NCBI RefSeq assembly: GCF_019393635.1
Contig: NC_057861.1
Location: forward strand, 724,331,232-724,395,231
Length of the DNA: 64,000 nucleotides
From: Dromiciops gliroides
Taxonomy: Eukaryota > Chordata > Mammalia > Microbiotheria > Microbiotheriidae
Direction of reading: 5' to 3'
This document shows positions 25,100 to 36,415 of this stretch, piece after piece (the stretch's first letter is position 1; every line of letters begins with the position of its first letter). Made by a program: the position numbers and the translations under genes. The notes under the pieces were generated by a model. That model was not told the origin of the DNA and made no database searches. It worked only from the letters and a program-made list of their open reading frames with translations.

Positions 25100-25205
25100 A
25101 CCAATCAATCAATGAATCAATATTTATTAAGTGCCCACTATGTGCCAGGCACACATAGGCAATGCATCAACATTTATTAAGTGCCTACTATGTGCCAGGC
25201 ACAAA
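25100..25205 (+). repeat. Family T head duplicated in tandem
   Basis: TTTATTAAGTGCCCACTATG and, about 50 bases on, TTTATTAAGTGCCTACTATG, each followed by TGCCAGGCACA. It precedes the L2 copy. Confidence 0.65.
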
Positions 25206-25820
25206 TATTCCTCAAGGATCTTAGTTCAGCCCCTCATCACCTCTTGCCTGGACTATTATAATAGCCTCTTATTCGACCTGGTTCAAGTCTCTGCTCTCTC
25301 TAATCCATCCACCATTCAGTTGCCAAAGTGATTTTTCTAAAGTTGTTTGTCCAACTATGTCATCTCAGCCCATCTCGTGCCTAGTGCCCCCCACCCCATG
25401 AGCTTCAGTCACTCCCTATTACCTCCAGGACCAAATGTAAAACTCTATGAAACATATAAAGCTCCTCACAGCCCGGCCCATTTCCAGCCTTGTACTGGCT
25501 CTCCTCAATGCCTAATACACTTTTCCCCTCCTAACTTTGCCTCTTACTTTCTCTGGTTTCCTTCAAGGCTCAACCCCAGTCCCACCTTCTACAGGAGCCC
25601 TGTTTGAGTCCCTCCCCACCCCCACCCCCCAAGCTGATTGTGCCTCCTGCTTTCAGATGATCTTAATCTATCCTGTAGATGTACCTAATTATTTGCATCA
25701 CCATTGGAATGTAGGCTCATTGAGGGAAAAAACTTTTGTCTTCTTCTGGTTTTGCCTTTCTTGGTATGTTTAGCACTTAGTACAGTGCCAGATGTGTAGT
25801 TAGCACCTAATCAAGGCAAC
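25206..25820 (+). mobile_element. L2 LINE 3' end (ORF2 end plus 3' UTR)
   Basis: TGCCTGGACTATTATAATAG, CTCTAATCCATCCACCATTC and TCACTCCCTATTACCTCCAG match the end of L2 ORF2. The 3' UTR has ATGTAGGCTCATTGAGGGAA and TTAGCACTTAGTACAGTGCC. Open frames at 25131-25773 are decayed L2 translations. Confidence 0.85.
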
Positions 25821-25930
25821 CGGAAAACTGACTGATTTCTCCCAGATGTGGATGTTGCCTCACTCTAAATACCGTCCTCCAGAGACCACTCTACCCTTGG
25901 GGCTCTCAGTTAGCCATTCCTGCCTTCAAC

Positions 25931-26192
25931 AATGTTGTTGGTGTTGGTGTTGTTGAGCCATTGTTCAGTCTTATCTGACTTTGTCAAGTTGTCTTGGTAA
26001 GATACTAGAATAGTTTGCCATTTCCTTCTTCAGCTCATTTTACAGATGAGGAAACTGAGGACAACAAGATGAAGTGACTTGCCCAGGGTCATACAGCCAG
26101 TAAGTGTCTGAAGCCATATTTGAACTCACAGAAATGACTCTTGCTGACTCCAGGACCAGCACCACCATATCACTGCACCACGTAGCTGTCCA
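25931..26192 (-). mobile_element. SINE-B
   Basis: Antisense: GTTGTTGAGCCATTGTTCAG, GTTTGCCATTTCCTTCTTCA, AAGTGACTTGCCCAGGGTCA, ending CACCACGTAGCTGTCC. Confidence 0.85.
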
Positions 26193-26399
26193 CCTTCAAC
26201 GATACCTGGCTTTTTCTTGCCAGAGTCTAAAATGGATGAAGTGGAGAAAGGGTTGACCCTTAGAAGCAGAAACAACTCATTCTTATTTGATACCCAGTCA
26301 ATAGGCTATTATTTTCTTCTATCAGGCCCTAAAAAATATAACCAAACTGTAGGCAGTCCTTTAAGCCCCCTGAGCTTAGCAACCTGATCCTTATAAAGG

Positions 26400-26404
26400 T
26401 GTGG

Positions 26405-26466
<62 letters not shown>

Positions 26467-26735
26467 AAGGAGGGAGGAAGGAAGGAAGGAAGGAAGGAAG
26501 GAAGGAAGGAAGGAAGGAAGGAAGGAAGGAAGGAAGGAAGGAAGGAAGGAAGGAAGGAAGGGAGGGAGGAAGGGAGGAAGGAAGGAAGGAAGAGGAAAGG
26601 AGAGGAGAGAGGGAAAGATGGAGAAAGAAAAAGATAGCAGGAAAGAATGAAGGGAAAATGAGAGGGAGGAGAGAGAAAAATGAAGTGAGAAGGGAAAAAC
26701 AGAGGAGAGGGAAGAATACAGGGGAGTGAAGGGGA
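26400..26735 (+). repeat. Compound microsatellite (GT)n(GA)n(G)n(GGAA)n
   Basis: Consecutive blocks: GT 26402-26427, GA 26428-26456, a G-run of about 10, then GGAA units to about 26600, then an imperfect purine tract. All open frames here (Lys/Glu/Gly-rich or Ser/Leu/Pro-rich) are artefacts. Confidence 0.95.
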
Positions 26736-26820
26736 TGAGAGCAGAGTGTTTAGAATATAATTTAAACACTCATCTCCATTATCTTAATACAAATCTGCCT
26801 TCAACCCAACTAGAATTGTT

Positions 26821-27573
26821 TTCATCATTTTAATTCTCCTCTTTCATTATAAAATGCTTCTTTCTGGATTCAAAGGCCCATTTTTCATCCTCTTCTCTAG
26901 GGAACAGTACTCTCAGCTGTACAGAGTGGAATTCTGTCTGGGTCTAAGCAACTCAAGAAAGATAATATAAAATTCTAAAATCCCAAATATAATGAATGGG
27001 CAACCCTGAAGATTTGACATAAGCAAGGCAGACAGCATTTGTCTTTAGACAAACTGGCACCAGGTTAGACAAAGGCCTATGATATAATTACCCAAAGCAT
27101 ATAATATGTTGAAATCTGTTGCTGTCTCCTATGTAAAGCTAGTTGTGCAGGAAGGCAGTATTGCAAATGGCCAGAACGCTGCCTGACTTTCATGTAATCT
27201 GACCAGAAGCCTGAGGGAGGCTGGTGCCGCATGGAAAAGCTGAGAACAGGGTCACTGAAGAGATTTGCCAGTAATGTGAGTGTCTTTCTTGGGATTTGAA
27301 CATTGTGGTTTCTTCAGATTTCCTTTTAAAGACTTTTATGTTCACTATTATGCATGAATTTTGCCTTGAAATTCATGTTATTCCTATCATTCATTTTAGT
27401 AGAATAGATTGCAAAGCTGTAACCATATGGACTATTGACCCCAATGCTTCAAGAGAAAATTAATAGATCTCTTAATACTCTTTTGCTTTCTGTAAAGCAG
27501 AAACCTGGGAATAGTCAAAATACCAGTGTCTAATAAATCACATTCAAAAGCATTTGGTTAGTTATTGATTAGT
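26821..27573. other. Intergenic stretch, no gene seen
   Basis: Unassigned, without a recognised transposon. Confidence 0.5.
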
Positions 27574-27970
27574 TCACAGAGATGCTACATGGTATAGTTG
27601 ATAGAGAGCTAGCCTCAAAGCCAGGAGGATCCGGGTTCAAGTCTCATTGCTGATACATTTTGGCTCTGTGGGTCTGGGAAAAGCACTTAGTCTCTCATTG
27701 CTCAGGCAATTTTCTTTTTTTTTTGCAGGGCAATAGGGGTTAAGTGACTTGCCTAGGGTCACACAGCTAGAGTCAAGTGTCTGAGATCAGATTTGAACTC
27801 AGGTCCTCCTGAATCCAGGGCCGTTGCTTTATCCACTGCACCACCTAGCTGCCCTGTGCTCAGGCAATTTTCTAAGACTAAAAGTTGTAGAGAAGATGTT
27901 AACCCACATTGGTAGAGGGAATTTCTTCTCTCAAGAGTTCCCTGTAGCAATGTAATCATAGGTCCAATCC
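27574..27970 (+). mobile_element. SINE-E interrupted by a SINE-A
   Basis: Head AGCCAGGAGGATCCGGGTTC; after the insertion TTCTAAGACTAAAAGTTGTA, CATTGGTAGAGGGAATTTCT, GAGTTCCCTGTAGCAATGTA and ATCATAGGTCCAATCCCTAT. That tail defines SINE-E here. Confidence 0.75.
27716..27857 (-). mobile_element. SINE-A nested in SINE-E, exact duplication
   Basis: Perfect 16-base duplications GCTCAGGCAATTTTCT at 27700-27715 and 27858-27873. Confidence 0.93.
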
Positions 27971-28454
27971 CTATCCCTCTATCCCTATATGTGAGAGAAA
28001 GTGCATTCATTCCTACAAGCATTGCAATAATATGACCTCTTCTCCTTGACTCATTCATTTCTTTTTAGGTATGATTTGCTATTCAGTGTCATTCAACCCA
28101 TCTACCCATACACATGGTCTAAGAATTCACATATGGAATCTCCTATATTTCTCCTATATGGCTCTGGAACAAAGAAGTCAAGTCCATCTATCTCATGAGA
28201 AATTGATTCACTTTGGAAAGAAAGTTAAGGAAAGATCAGTAGACTTTTTTAATTTAGTCATCTATGTGTTACTGATTAGACCCTATCAGTTATAACTAGA
28301 AGCTAACTCTTCATTTCCCATGAGCTATACTGCTTGGTTTGTATTCCATCATCATCATGCCTTCTCAGGATAAGCTCACCATCTCAGATATTGCTTCAGC
28401 TTCGTTTCCATACCTTGTCAGTACACTCAATTGTCTCTTCCCCAATTCCTTCTC

Positions 28455-28570
28455 CAAAGGCAGAGGTTAGGTGATTTGCCCAGGGTCACATAACTAGTAA
28501 GTATCAAAGGCCAAATTTGAACTCAGATCTTCAAATCCAGGATTCTTATCCACTGTGCCACCTAGCTGTT
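28455..28570 (-). mobile_element. SINE-A/CORE-SINE fragment
   Basis: Antisense GGTGATTTGCCCAGGGTCAC ... ATCCACTGTGCCACCTAGCT. Confidence 0.75.
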
Positions 28571-29729
28571 TGATTTTAGATAGATAGATAATATACATAT
28601 ATGCTTGCATGTATGTTGTATATTTATATATGTATGTTTAGAAACACATACACACACACACAAATAGAGTAAGGACTAGATGAGGTCTGTGATTTCATTA
28701 GTATACAGAATTTCCAGAAGATAAAATATCTTCTACCAGTGCAAATTAGCAATTGCTCATCAATAAAGATACAAAAGTGTATCTCCAGAGTGAATTTTAT
28801 TCGAGCTGGTCTTTGAATATCAGGAATGCCAGCCATTCTTAGACCCTAAATTGAAGGCTTTCCAGCTTGAAAGAATCTATCAGAACTTATGGTCCTATGG
28901 TATATAGACTTAGAGAATATTGAGTCTCTCCCTTGCCACACTTAAACAATAGAGTAGGACTTTGGTAGAAGATGCTGGAGAAACAAAACTTTGGTATACT
29001 GTACAGGAGGTTTGTAGGAAGAGCACTTGGACCAGGTAAAAATGAACACATCATTATCCACCAAAATCTAAGACATAGAACTTTATTTATGTGTTTGTGA
29101 CAGATACATTCTAGGCTGTTGACTTTATTTCTCTTGACTGTGTGCTACAACTAATCTATGACTCCAGTCATACTATACTATACTATAGTCAGCATTATGT
29201 AGGAAATGTAGTCTCCAAATGGTCTGTGCTCTCAGAATGTGGGTACAAGGACCAAAACCAAACAAAAATCACCATCTGAAACTAAGAATGACTGACAGAT
29301 TGGATGATGTTTTGGCTAGCTCAAGAAGTGACCCTCCCTATAAGATGGTTTCTAAGCATACTGGTGATAAGACCATGGTATTTCGTAAATTTCTGCAAGG
29401 GAACAAGGGTGCCTCTCCCTTAAAAAAAGACATCAATTAAAATGCAACTGATAAAAGATAAGCCATAATCTTAGAAACTGTAACCATCTGTCTTGCATAA
29501 ATTTTGTAATAGCTGAAGTTTATGGCGACTGATAGTCAAGTATTCAGAAAGGATTGTTAGATAGTAAAAATTTGTTACTGTTTACTTGGCACTGTGCAGA
29601 GGACTGGGTGTCACCAGTAAAAGTTCTTCATTTTGCTTGGTAGCTATATATATATATATGGAAGATAGGAGAATTATGTTATCCTGACTTTATGATACTA
29701 TACTAATAAATAAAAAGTAGTCATGAAAA
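28571..29729. other. Intergenic stretch, no gene seen
   Basis: A GATA/TATG patch at 28578-28640 and a short (TA)n at 29646-29660. The 73-codon frame at 29219-29440 has no recognised domain. Confidence 0.5.
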
Positions 29730-29890
29730 TAACAAACAACTGCAACATTTATATAGCACTTTAAGGTTTGAAAAGCATTATACATAGATCATCTCAGTTG
29801 GGCTTTGTAATAACTCTAAGTGATAGTTATTATTACTATAATTATTATTCCCATTTTACATATGATTAAACTGAGTCTCAAAGTACACCA
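29730..29890 (-). mobile_element. CORE-SINE
   Basis: Antisense CATTTATATAGCACTTTAAG, GAAAAGCATTATACATAGAT and CCCATTTTACATATGATTAA. Confidence 0.7.
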
Positions 29891-30984
29891 AAAAAAAGAT
29901 GAGCTAACCCCCTTTATTCTGTTTCTGTGTTTGCCAAGTAACCCTCTGATGTTATATGCTTTCCAAGTAATCTTTCTTCCCAAGAAGAAAAACTGAAAAG
30001 CTGTTATGAGTATTTCCATCTGGGATATTTCTCAATATAAATTAGTAAATTGGCATTCTCCAGTATCTGACAATCAAACCACTGTGAATGTGGTTAACCT
30101 GAAGAAGTCTCCTGCATCCTAATCATGCCCAAATATACAGATAAAATCAAGTTTTAGAACCTATAATCTCCAGACTCTGAACCCCTGGTAACCTCAACTA
30201 GAGATAAATAGAAGTCAGGCATTCCCACTCCCAGTGAGTAATCTTCCCTGGAAAATGTAACCAATTTAAAAATATACACATATATAAACAAATTTATAAT
30301 CCGATAGCTCAAAGGTCACAAAACCATCAACATCTTTGTAGTTCTGGAGTAGAAAAAATCCACTATGAACTCTCTGACTCTAGTTTTATCTTCATCTTTC
30401 AGCTTACACAACAGAGATAAATTATATGTTATTACAAAGATTCCCACCAATGACAAACTGACTCACTGTCCCCTTCATCTGTCTAGGCAGTGACTCCTTT
30501 CATCTCTTTATATTCCTCTCCTCAAGCTCTTCATAGACCATCAAGATGAAATGTACTCTTTGACAAAATTACAGAGAATGTGATAGCATTGGAATACATT
30601 TTCCACTTTACCTATGCAGAAAATAGAACAGCATCTGGAGTTTGTGTTTGTGTTTTGTTTTGTTTTGTGTTCCAAATAATGAACTTTGCCCATATAGAGA
30701 AAGCATGTCACTGTAATTATATTGTCTTTTTCCCATACAATACCTACAAGTAATTGAAGTGTTAAATATTATTTCATTTTGCTTAACTACAACAGTTACC
30801 CTGGGTACATTATGCTATCATGTTACTATACTCATTGCTTTTTATGACAACTTTGGGTCAATTACTATATTGGACAAAGAAACTAAATCACTATGTTGAA
30901 GCTTAAAATTCTAGACAACCACATTATGTTTCATTTTGTTGTTAGATGATTAAACAAGCTTCCATCTGTCCCAAGTAGATAACT
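29891..30984. other. Intergenic stretch, no gene seen
   Basis: A (TTTTG)n run at about 30647-30670. Otherwise unassigned. Confidence 0.5.
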
Positions 30985-31605
30985 AGTTAGTCTCCAGTCT
31001 TCAAAAAAGAAATATAAACTATCAACAGCCATATGAAATGTGTGCCATATTACTAATGATAAGAGAAATGAAAATTAAGACAATTCTGAGGTTATAGCTC
31101 CCATCTAACAAATTGGCAAAGATGATAAAAAAATGCTTGAAATAGTCCATGTTTAAGGGGCTCTAGGATGACAGGCAAATTAATATACTGTTGTAGAACT
31201 GTAAATTGGCCCTATCATTCCATAAAACAATTTGGAATGAAGCCAGAAAAGTGATTAAGGTAGCTGAACCTTTTTATCGGGGCAGCTAGGTAACACGGTA
31301 AATAAAGGGCAAGTTTGGAGTTAGGAAGTACTGAGCTCAAATCAGGCCTCAGACACTTAATAGCTGTGTGACCCTAGGCAAGCCACTTAACCCTGTTTGC
31401 CTCAGTTGCTTCATCTGTAAAATGAGTTGGAAAAGGAAATTGCAAACCACTCTAGTATCTTTGCCAAGAAAACCCCAAATGGAGTCATAGAGAGTTGGAC
31501 ACAACTGAAGTAACTGAAAAACAACACCCCTCTTTGATCCTGTGAACCCATTACTAAGCCTATACCCCTCAAGAAAGTCAACAGCAAAATGAAAAGTTCT
31601 ACACA
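30985..31605 (+). mobile_element. L1 LINE 3' fragment interrupted by a SINE-B
   Basis: AAAAGAAATATAAACTATCA, CAGCCATATGAAATGTG, GAGAAATGAAAATTAAGACA and CATAAAACAATTTGGAATGA are from the L1 ORF2/3' region. After the SINE, TCTTTGATCCTGTGAACCCA continues the same element. Confidence 0.75.
31279..31525 (+). mobile_element. SINE-B nested in L1
   Basis: GGGCAGCTAGGTAACACGGT head, CORE TGTGTGACCCTAGGCAAGCC, tail GCCAAGAAAACCCCAAATGG, end AACTGAAAAACAAC. Confidence 0.88.
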
Positions 31606-31609
31606 TAGC

Positions 31610-31712
31610 AATACTCAATAAACATTTATACTATGTACCTGGCACTGTGCTAAGTAGTGCTAGGGATACAAAAAAGGAAAAAGAAATGCAATCCCTGCCC
31701 TCAAGGAGGGGG
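31610..31712 (+). repeat. Family T fragment
   Basis: CAATAAACATTTATACTATG, TACCTGGCACTGTGCTAAGT and CAATCCCTGCCCTCAAGGAG; a SINE-A follows directly. Confidence 0.65.
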
Positions 31713-31855
31713 ATCTTTTTTTTTTAAGGCAATGAGGGTTAAGTGACTTGCCCAGGGTCACATAGCTAAGTAAGTGTCAAGTGTCTAAGGCCGGATTTGA
31801 ACTCAGGTCCCCCTGAATCTAAGGCCGGTGCTTTATCCACTTTGCTGTCTTGTTG
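31713..31855 (-). mobile_element. SINE-A
   Basis: Antisense from poly-T through GTGACTTGCCCAGGGTCACA to CTTTATCCACTTTGCTGTCT; the head end is degraded. Confidence 0.8.
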
Positions 31856-32224
31856 CTGATGCAGGGACATGATGTTCACTGAATTAAAACCAAGCAGATC
31901 AGCCAATGGTAAATGAAGTTAGCTGTGAAAGTCTGAGCCTTGTATAAACAGAGGCCTTGGGAAGAGTTCATCACTCCATCCTCCAAACCTCCAAATCTCC
32001 AATCAGAGGGAAGAGGCAATTGAGGGTGCTGAGGAGGTGTTGAGTGTCAGAGCTGAATCTATAAGGTGATGAGCTCATCCTGGGGGAGGTGTGATGTTGA
32101 TAGAACTGAGACCAAGCAGAGTAGATGATGGAAAATGAAGTTTTTTTAATCATGTTGCTACTTTTAAAATAGAAAAAAACACAAACTAGAAATAAAGTGG
32201 CTTCCCATTTCTTGGGAGATGGTA

Positions 32225-32425
32225 AAACAAATTTAGCACAGTGACCTCTGACCTTTGGGGTCAGAGGAATTGGATTCAAATCTCATCTGTGACACTACCT
32301 ATGTGACTTTGGACATGTCACTTAGAACAGCTTTAGGTCTCCCTCAATTTCTCTTTAAAATGAGGAAACTGAACTGGAAGGATTCTGGGCTCCTTTTCAG
32401 CTCTACATATATGACCTGTGACATA
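32225..32425 (+). mobile_element. SINE-D
   Basis: GGAATTGGATTCAAATCTCA, ACTTTGGACATGTCACTTAG, tail TTTTCAGCTCTACATATATG. Confidence 0.65.
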
Positions 32426-32473
32426 CATAGGGCTAGAATCCTATTGGACTATAAGAAATAACAAGTGTAGGAG

Positions 32474-32510
32474 CAGCTAGGTGGTGCTGCAGTAGATAAA
32501 GCACCCCCCC
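32474..32510 (+). mobile_element. SINE-A head, truncated
   Basis: GCAGCTAGGTGGTGCTGCAG ... AAAGCA, breaking off into a C-run. Confidence 0.65.
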
Positions 32511-32720
32511 CCCCAAAATGTAAATAGTTCAGAGAAAATGGAAAACTTGTCAAGAATTGATTTGGACTGGAAAAAGCAGAGCCAGAAGAATATATACAAA
32601 ACTATTCCAATAATGTCCATGAAAACAACACCCAGAGACATCAGAAATTGAATTTAATGCAACTCCCAGTGGTGGGTCCAGAATCAGTGATGATGTAGAC
32701 TTCCCTTCTCTTGGTCAAGA
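32511..32720 (+). mobile_element. Possible L1 3' fragment
   Basis: TTGATTTGGACTGGAAAAAG, GCAGAGCCAGAAGAATATAT and ATTCCAATAATGTCCATGAA resemble marsupial L1 3' sequence. Tentative. Confidence 0.4.
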
Positions 32721-33159
32721 GGTGGCAGAGTAGATACAGAATGGGGCCTGTGTTACCAGGTAGGGTCGCTGTGTCTGATGGTTGTAATTAACTGGTTTTC
32801 TTTGTTCTATGAGAGGAGGAAGGTTATTAGGAAAGAATGTGGCATTTTTAAAATAGCATAAATAAGGTACATTTTAAATATTCTAGTTATAGTTCTTTAG
32901 GCCCAAACTAAATATAATAGAAATCATTTTCCATCATTAGGTATTAGAAAAATATGGCATACAAAAGAGCAAATATCAACCAGGTACAATTAAGGGTCAA
33001 TGAATAAGTTTTGTCCTCGATACTTTCCAAGTGGAAAATACAAACATGGAAGTAATTCATAGAGCCCCTATCCAGCTCTCTCTGTCCCTCTTTTTTATCT
33101 TTTTATGTCGATGGAGACATGCGGCTGTCACTGTGAATTCTAGTCTTTGATAGTTACCC

Positions 33160-33275
33160 TGGAGCAGTGACAAGTGAAGTGACTTGCTGAGAGTCACACA
33201 TCCAATATGTGTCAGTGGTGGGCCTTGAAACCAGGTCTTCCTGTCTCCAAGGCTAAGTGTCCATCCACTGTAACA
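33160..33275 (-). mobile_element. CORE-SINE fragment
   Basis: Antisense GTGACTTGCTGAGAGTCACA ... CAGGTCTTCCTGTCTCCAAG. Confidence 0.6.
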
Positions 33276-33400
33276 GGTTGTCACTCATACATTGCTCTTT
33301 CTGCCACATAGATTTGTCCCTTACCCATTACTTTAGAAAGCATCATCCCTATTTTTGTTAACACTTATAACTGTCTTTTGATGGGTAACAGAATGATTTG

Positions 33401-33464
33401 TATAGGGTGTCCCCAAAAGTCTTATGTCTTAAAACTGAAGTATGACTTCTTGGGTCTTCCTGTA
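33401..33464. mobile_element. Mariner-like palindromic MITE
   Basis: About 64 bases: TAGGGTGTCCCCAAAAGTCT at the left, its imperfect inverted copy GACTTCTTGGGTCTTCCTGTA at the right with degraded matches, and TA at both outer edges. Small size, TA target and near-complete palindrome fit a Tc1/mariner miniature element. Confidence 0.65.
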
Positions 33465-33512
33465 TATTTTTAGTAACAGGACTACTAGAAGAATTGCCGA
33501 CTCAGAGTTGGT

Positions 33513-33743
33513 GGTCAGTCATTTTTCAGTCATGTCCAACTCTTCATGATCCTATTTGAGGTTTTCTCAGTAAAGATAATGAAGCGGTTTGCCATTTCCT
33601 TCTCTAGATCAATATCCAGATGAGAAACAGACAAACAAGGTTAAGTGACTTGCCCAGAGTCACATAGCTAGTAAGTGTCTGAGGCAGGATTTGAACTCAG
33701 TCAGTCTTCCCAGACTCCAGGCCCAGCACTCTATCCACTGCAC
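33513..33743 (-). mobile_element. SINE-B
   Basis: Antisense TTTTTCAGTCATGTCCAACT, GGTTTGCCATTTCCTTCTCT, ending CACTCTATCCACTGCAC. Confidence 0.85.
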
Positions 33744-33744
33744 A

Positions 33745-33870
33745 AGTTGTGCAGTTGGAAGGAGCCCTATATTCCATCTGGCTCAAATAATAACTAAAAA
33801 TCCCCTCTAAATCATTCCTGAAAAGTGTTCATCCAGCCTTTAGGAGACAACTAGCTCCAAAGACAGTCCA
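33745..33870 (-). mobile_element. L3/CR1 LINE 3' terminus
   Basis: Antisense AGTTGGAAGGAGCCCTATAT, GTTCATCCAGCCTTTAGGAG, AGACAGTCCATTCC. Confidence 0.6.
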
Positions 33871-34769
33871 TTCCTTTTTTTTTTTTTGAAAGCCTTAGAT
33901 ATGATGACAAAAGACTGAGATAATTATACGCTAATATCATCTTGTAGAGTTGTGTATGGGTCCATCCATTCTGCAATTTGAAATTATGCACAGAAAGTTA
34001 TTGTCTTTACATTCTTTGATGCAGTGATTCTGCTGAATAACAAAAACAGAGCATTTGGTATTAGGAGCACAAGGCATCAAGGGAAAGTCACTATTATCTC
34101 CCTACATTTTGTCAGTTAAATAAATCAGCAGAAGGACAACAGATGAAAGCAGCTTGTAATGTTTTGTCCCTGTGGAAAGAGCAAAATTAAAATGTAACCT
34201 GTCATACTTGAAAGCAGAAGACCGTGTCTTCCTAATCAACTTAAAATAATTATATGGAGCTCCTCAGGGTGTTTTATAAATAAAAATTAGTTAATCAGCC
34301 ATCGTTACGATACGTTAGGTAAGCCAAGATTATTATTATTATCATCATCATTATGATGATGATGATGCCAATTTTATAGAGTAGCTGAGAGTAAAGGAGT
34401 CTGCAACAGAGCAGAAATTAAAATTAATGAGTTCCTAGATCCCAGTGTGGGTCCATAAGTACTTCAAAGAGCAGATTTATTTTTTTTAAATCGACATACA
34501 CCAACACAGTGAAACAAAATGATTGAAAAATGTAATTTCCAAATTGAAATATTCCTATAGTTACAAATAAAAATACTGCTAAAAATGATAGGAATTGCAC
34601 TGTTTGTTTAACCCAGGAAATTTCTCATTCCTTTTTCTGAAGTTGCTTAAGTCCTTAACATTTGTATATACTAGATATGGGGGTGAGAGACCCAACTTCA
34701 AATGCTGGTTCTATCATTTACTATCCCTGTGATCATGTGCAAGTCCCTTCAACATCTACGGTTTTTTGG
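33871..34769. other. Intergenic stretch, no gene seen
   Basis: Poly-T at 33870-33886 and an ATT/ATG trinucleotide patch at 34331-34366. Otherwise unassigned. Confidence 0.5.
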
Positions 34770-34975
34770 AAACATAGGATCAGAGACTTAGAGTTGGAAG
34801 GGGCTTTGGAATTCATGCAATCCAACTCTTCATTTTACAAATAGGGAAACTGAGTCCTGGAGAAATTAAGTGACTTGCCCAAATTCTGACAGATAGTAAA
34901 TGGCCAAGGTAAAATTTCAATTCAAATCAAGTCCCCTGATTCCAAATCTAGGACTCTGTACTACATTTTGGTGAC
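34770..34975 (-). mobile_element. SINE-D
   Basis: Antisense ACATAGGATCAGAGACTTAG, AGTTGGAAGGGGCTTTGGAA, ACTCTTCATTTTACAAATAG, TTAAGTGACTTGCCCAAATT. Confidence 0.75.
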
Positions 34976-35044
34976 TTTGTCAGCTTTAAATTCTATGTTA
35001 TATGATCACTTAGTTATTACTAAAAATGTAAATTATAATTGGGG

Positions 35045-35260
35045 AAGTAGCATTGGGTAATGAATGGAAGGAGGAAAAACCTGAGGATCAGGAAGACCTA
35101 GATTCAGGTCCTGGCTCTGACACATTGTGTTGGCTGTGTGATATCTGTCAAATCATTTTACCTGTGAAATTGCCCCCAGGCATCTCCTCTCTAAGACTAG
35201 AAGTTGAACAATTGCCATTCAGAATTGGTAGAAGGAACTTCTTGTATTGATAAAATGACA
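35045..35260 (+). mobile_element. SINE-E
   Basis: ATCAGGAAGACCTAGATTCA, CTCTAAGACTAGAAGTTGAA, AGAATTGGTAGAAGGAACTT. Confidence 0.7.
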
Positions 35261-35580
35261 TTCTCTCTCTCCCTCTCCTTCTCTCTCCCCTCCTCTCCTC
35301 TGTCTCTGTCTCTCCCCCTTCTCTTCTTGTCTCTCCTCTCCTCTGCTGTCCTCCCTCTCTCTCTCTCTGTGTGTCTCTTTGTCTCTCTGTCTCTCTGTCT
35401 CTCTTCCCCCTCCCCTCCTCTCTCCCCTCCCCTGCTCTCTGCCTCTCCCCCTTCTCTTCTTGTCTCTCCTCTCCTCTGCTGTCCTCTCTCTCTGTCTCTC
35501 TCTGTCTCTCTCTCTGTCTCTCTCTCTCTCTCATCCTCCCTCCCTTCCTCTCCCTCCCTCCCTCCTCCCCCATCTCTCTT
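35260..35580 (+). repeat. Long C/T-rich simple repeat with a duplicated segment
   Basis: About 320 bases nearly all C and T with regular G (CTCTGTCT units). The segment beginning TCTCCCCCTTCTCTTCTTGT occurs at 35311 and again at 35444, so part of the tract repeats with a ~133-base period. The Ser/Leu-rich and Arg/Glu-rich frames on the two strands are artefacts. Confidence 0.92.
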
Positions 35581-35910
35581 CATATAAGATATGAATTATG
35601 CATTTTCCTAGGTAATGTCTCATTAATTATCTTTAAAACTACTAATCCAGTCTGGGATCATTCTAACTGATGTAAACTAAACAGAATAGCTTTCTTTGCT
35701 TCTTAAACTCTTCCACATACAATCGAGCTAGTACGTATCAGGACTTGAACACAGAATTTCCTGATCGCCACCAGTGTCTAGTACTTTGTCTCAATTTTGA
35801 TGGGTCTAGGAGCCACATTCCTCATCTCTAAAAATGGCTAGAGTTACTTGTTGGATTAGAGTGTCTCTAGAGTGCCTTCCTGTTGTAAATTTATAATGTT
35901 ATGATTTTAT

Positions 35911-35937
35911 ACACACACACACACACACACACACACT
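35911..35937 (+). repeat. (CA)n microsatellite
   Basis: About 13 CA units. Confidence 0.9.
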
Positions 35938-36415
35938 ACACAAATATTATGAAACCAAAATGTATAGATGGTCCCTAATTTGCCCATCAGTAAAATAAAA
36001 AACTCATGTGTAAGTTACAGGGGAACCAGTTGTGTAGCCAAAGCTTATGGGTAATAGTGTGGAACCTAGGAACCCTGCTTCCTATGGTGGCTGGATTTCC
36101 CAGCTAATCCATTAAAAGCCAGTGTAACTCATGCTATAAGTCAATTGTAGCAATAATTAGGCAGGATAATGAAGGGAAAATGAGAAGAAAATGGAGAAGA
36201 AGGAAAAAACCACAGTTCCTTGCACATAGTAGGTACTTCATACATCTTAACTGAATTGAAGTAGAAAGGAAAGGAAGAGAAAAAAAGAGAAAGAGAAAGC
36301 CAGAAGAAAGCAAAGAAAGCAGTCAGTCTCCTTTCTTGGACAGGGATTCAGCTGGCCCTAGGGAAAATAATGAAATAAATAAAGTTCTTTGACTTCTTTT
36401 TATTAGAGCAGAGGC

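Noticed and set aside
25100..25205. Direct repeats as a CRISPR-like array
   Set aside because: Two copies of a dispersed mammalian repeat head; CRISPR arrays do not occur in this genome type.
25131..25773. Cluster of short open frames resembling a gene
   Set aside because: Decayed L2 ORF2 end and 3' UTR.
26329..26769. Long Ser/Phe/Leu/Pro-rich and Lys/Glu/Gly-rich open frames on both strands
   Set aside because: Translations of a GT/GA/GGAA simple repeat.
29219..29440. 73-codon frame as a possible processed pseudogene
   Set aside because: No recognisable parent protein, no poly-A or flanking duplication found.
35148..35587. Arg/Glu-rich and Ser/Leu-rich frames of 100-140 codons
   Set aside because: Products of a polypyrimidine tract read in several frames.
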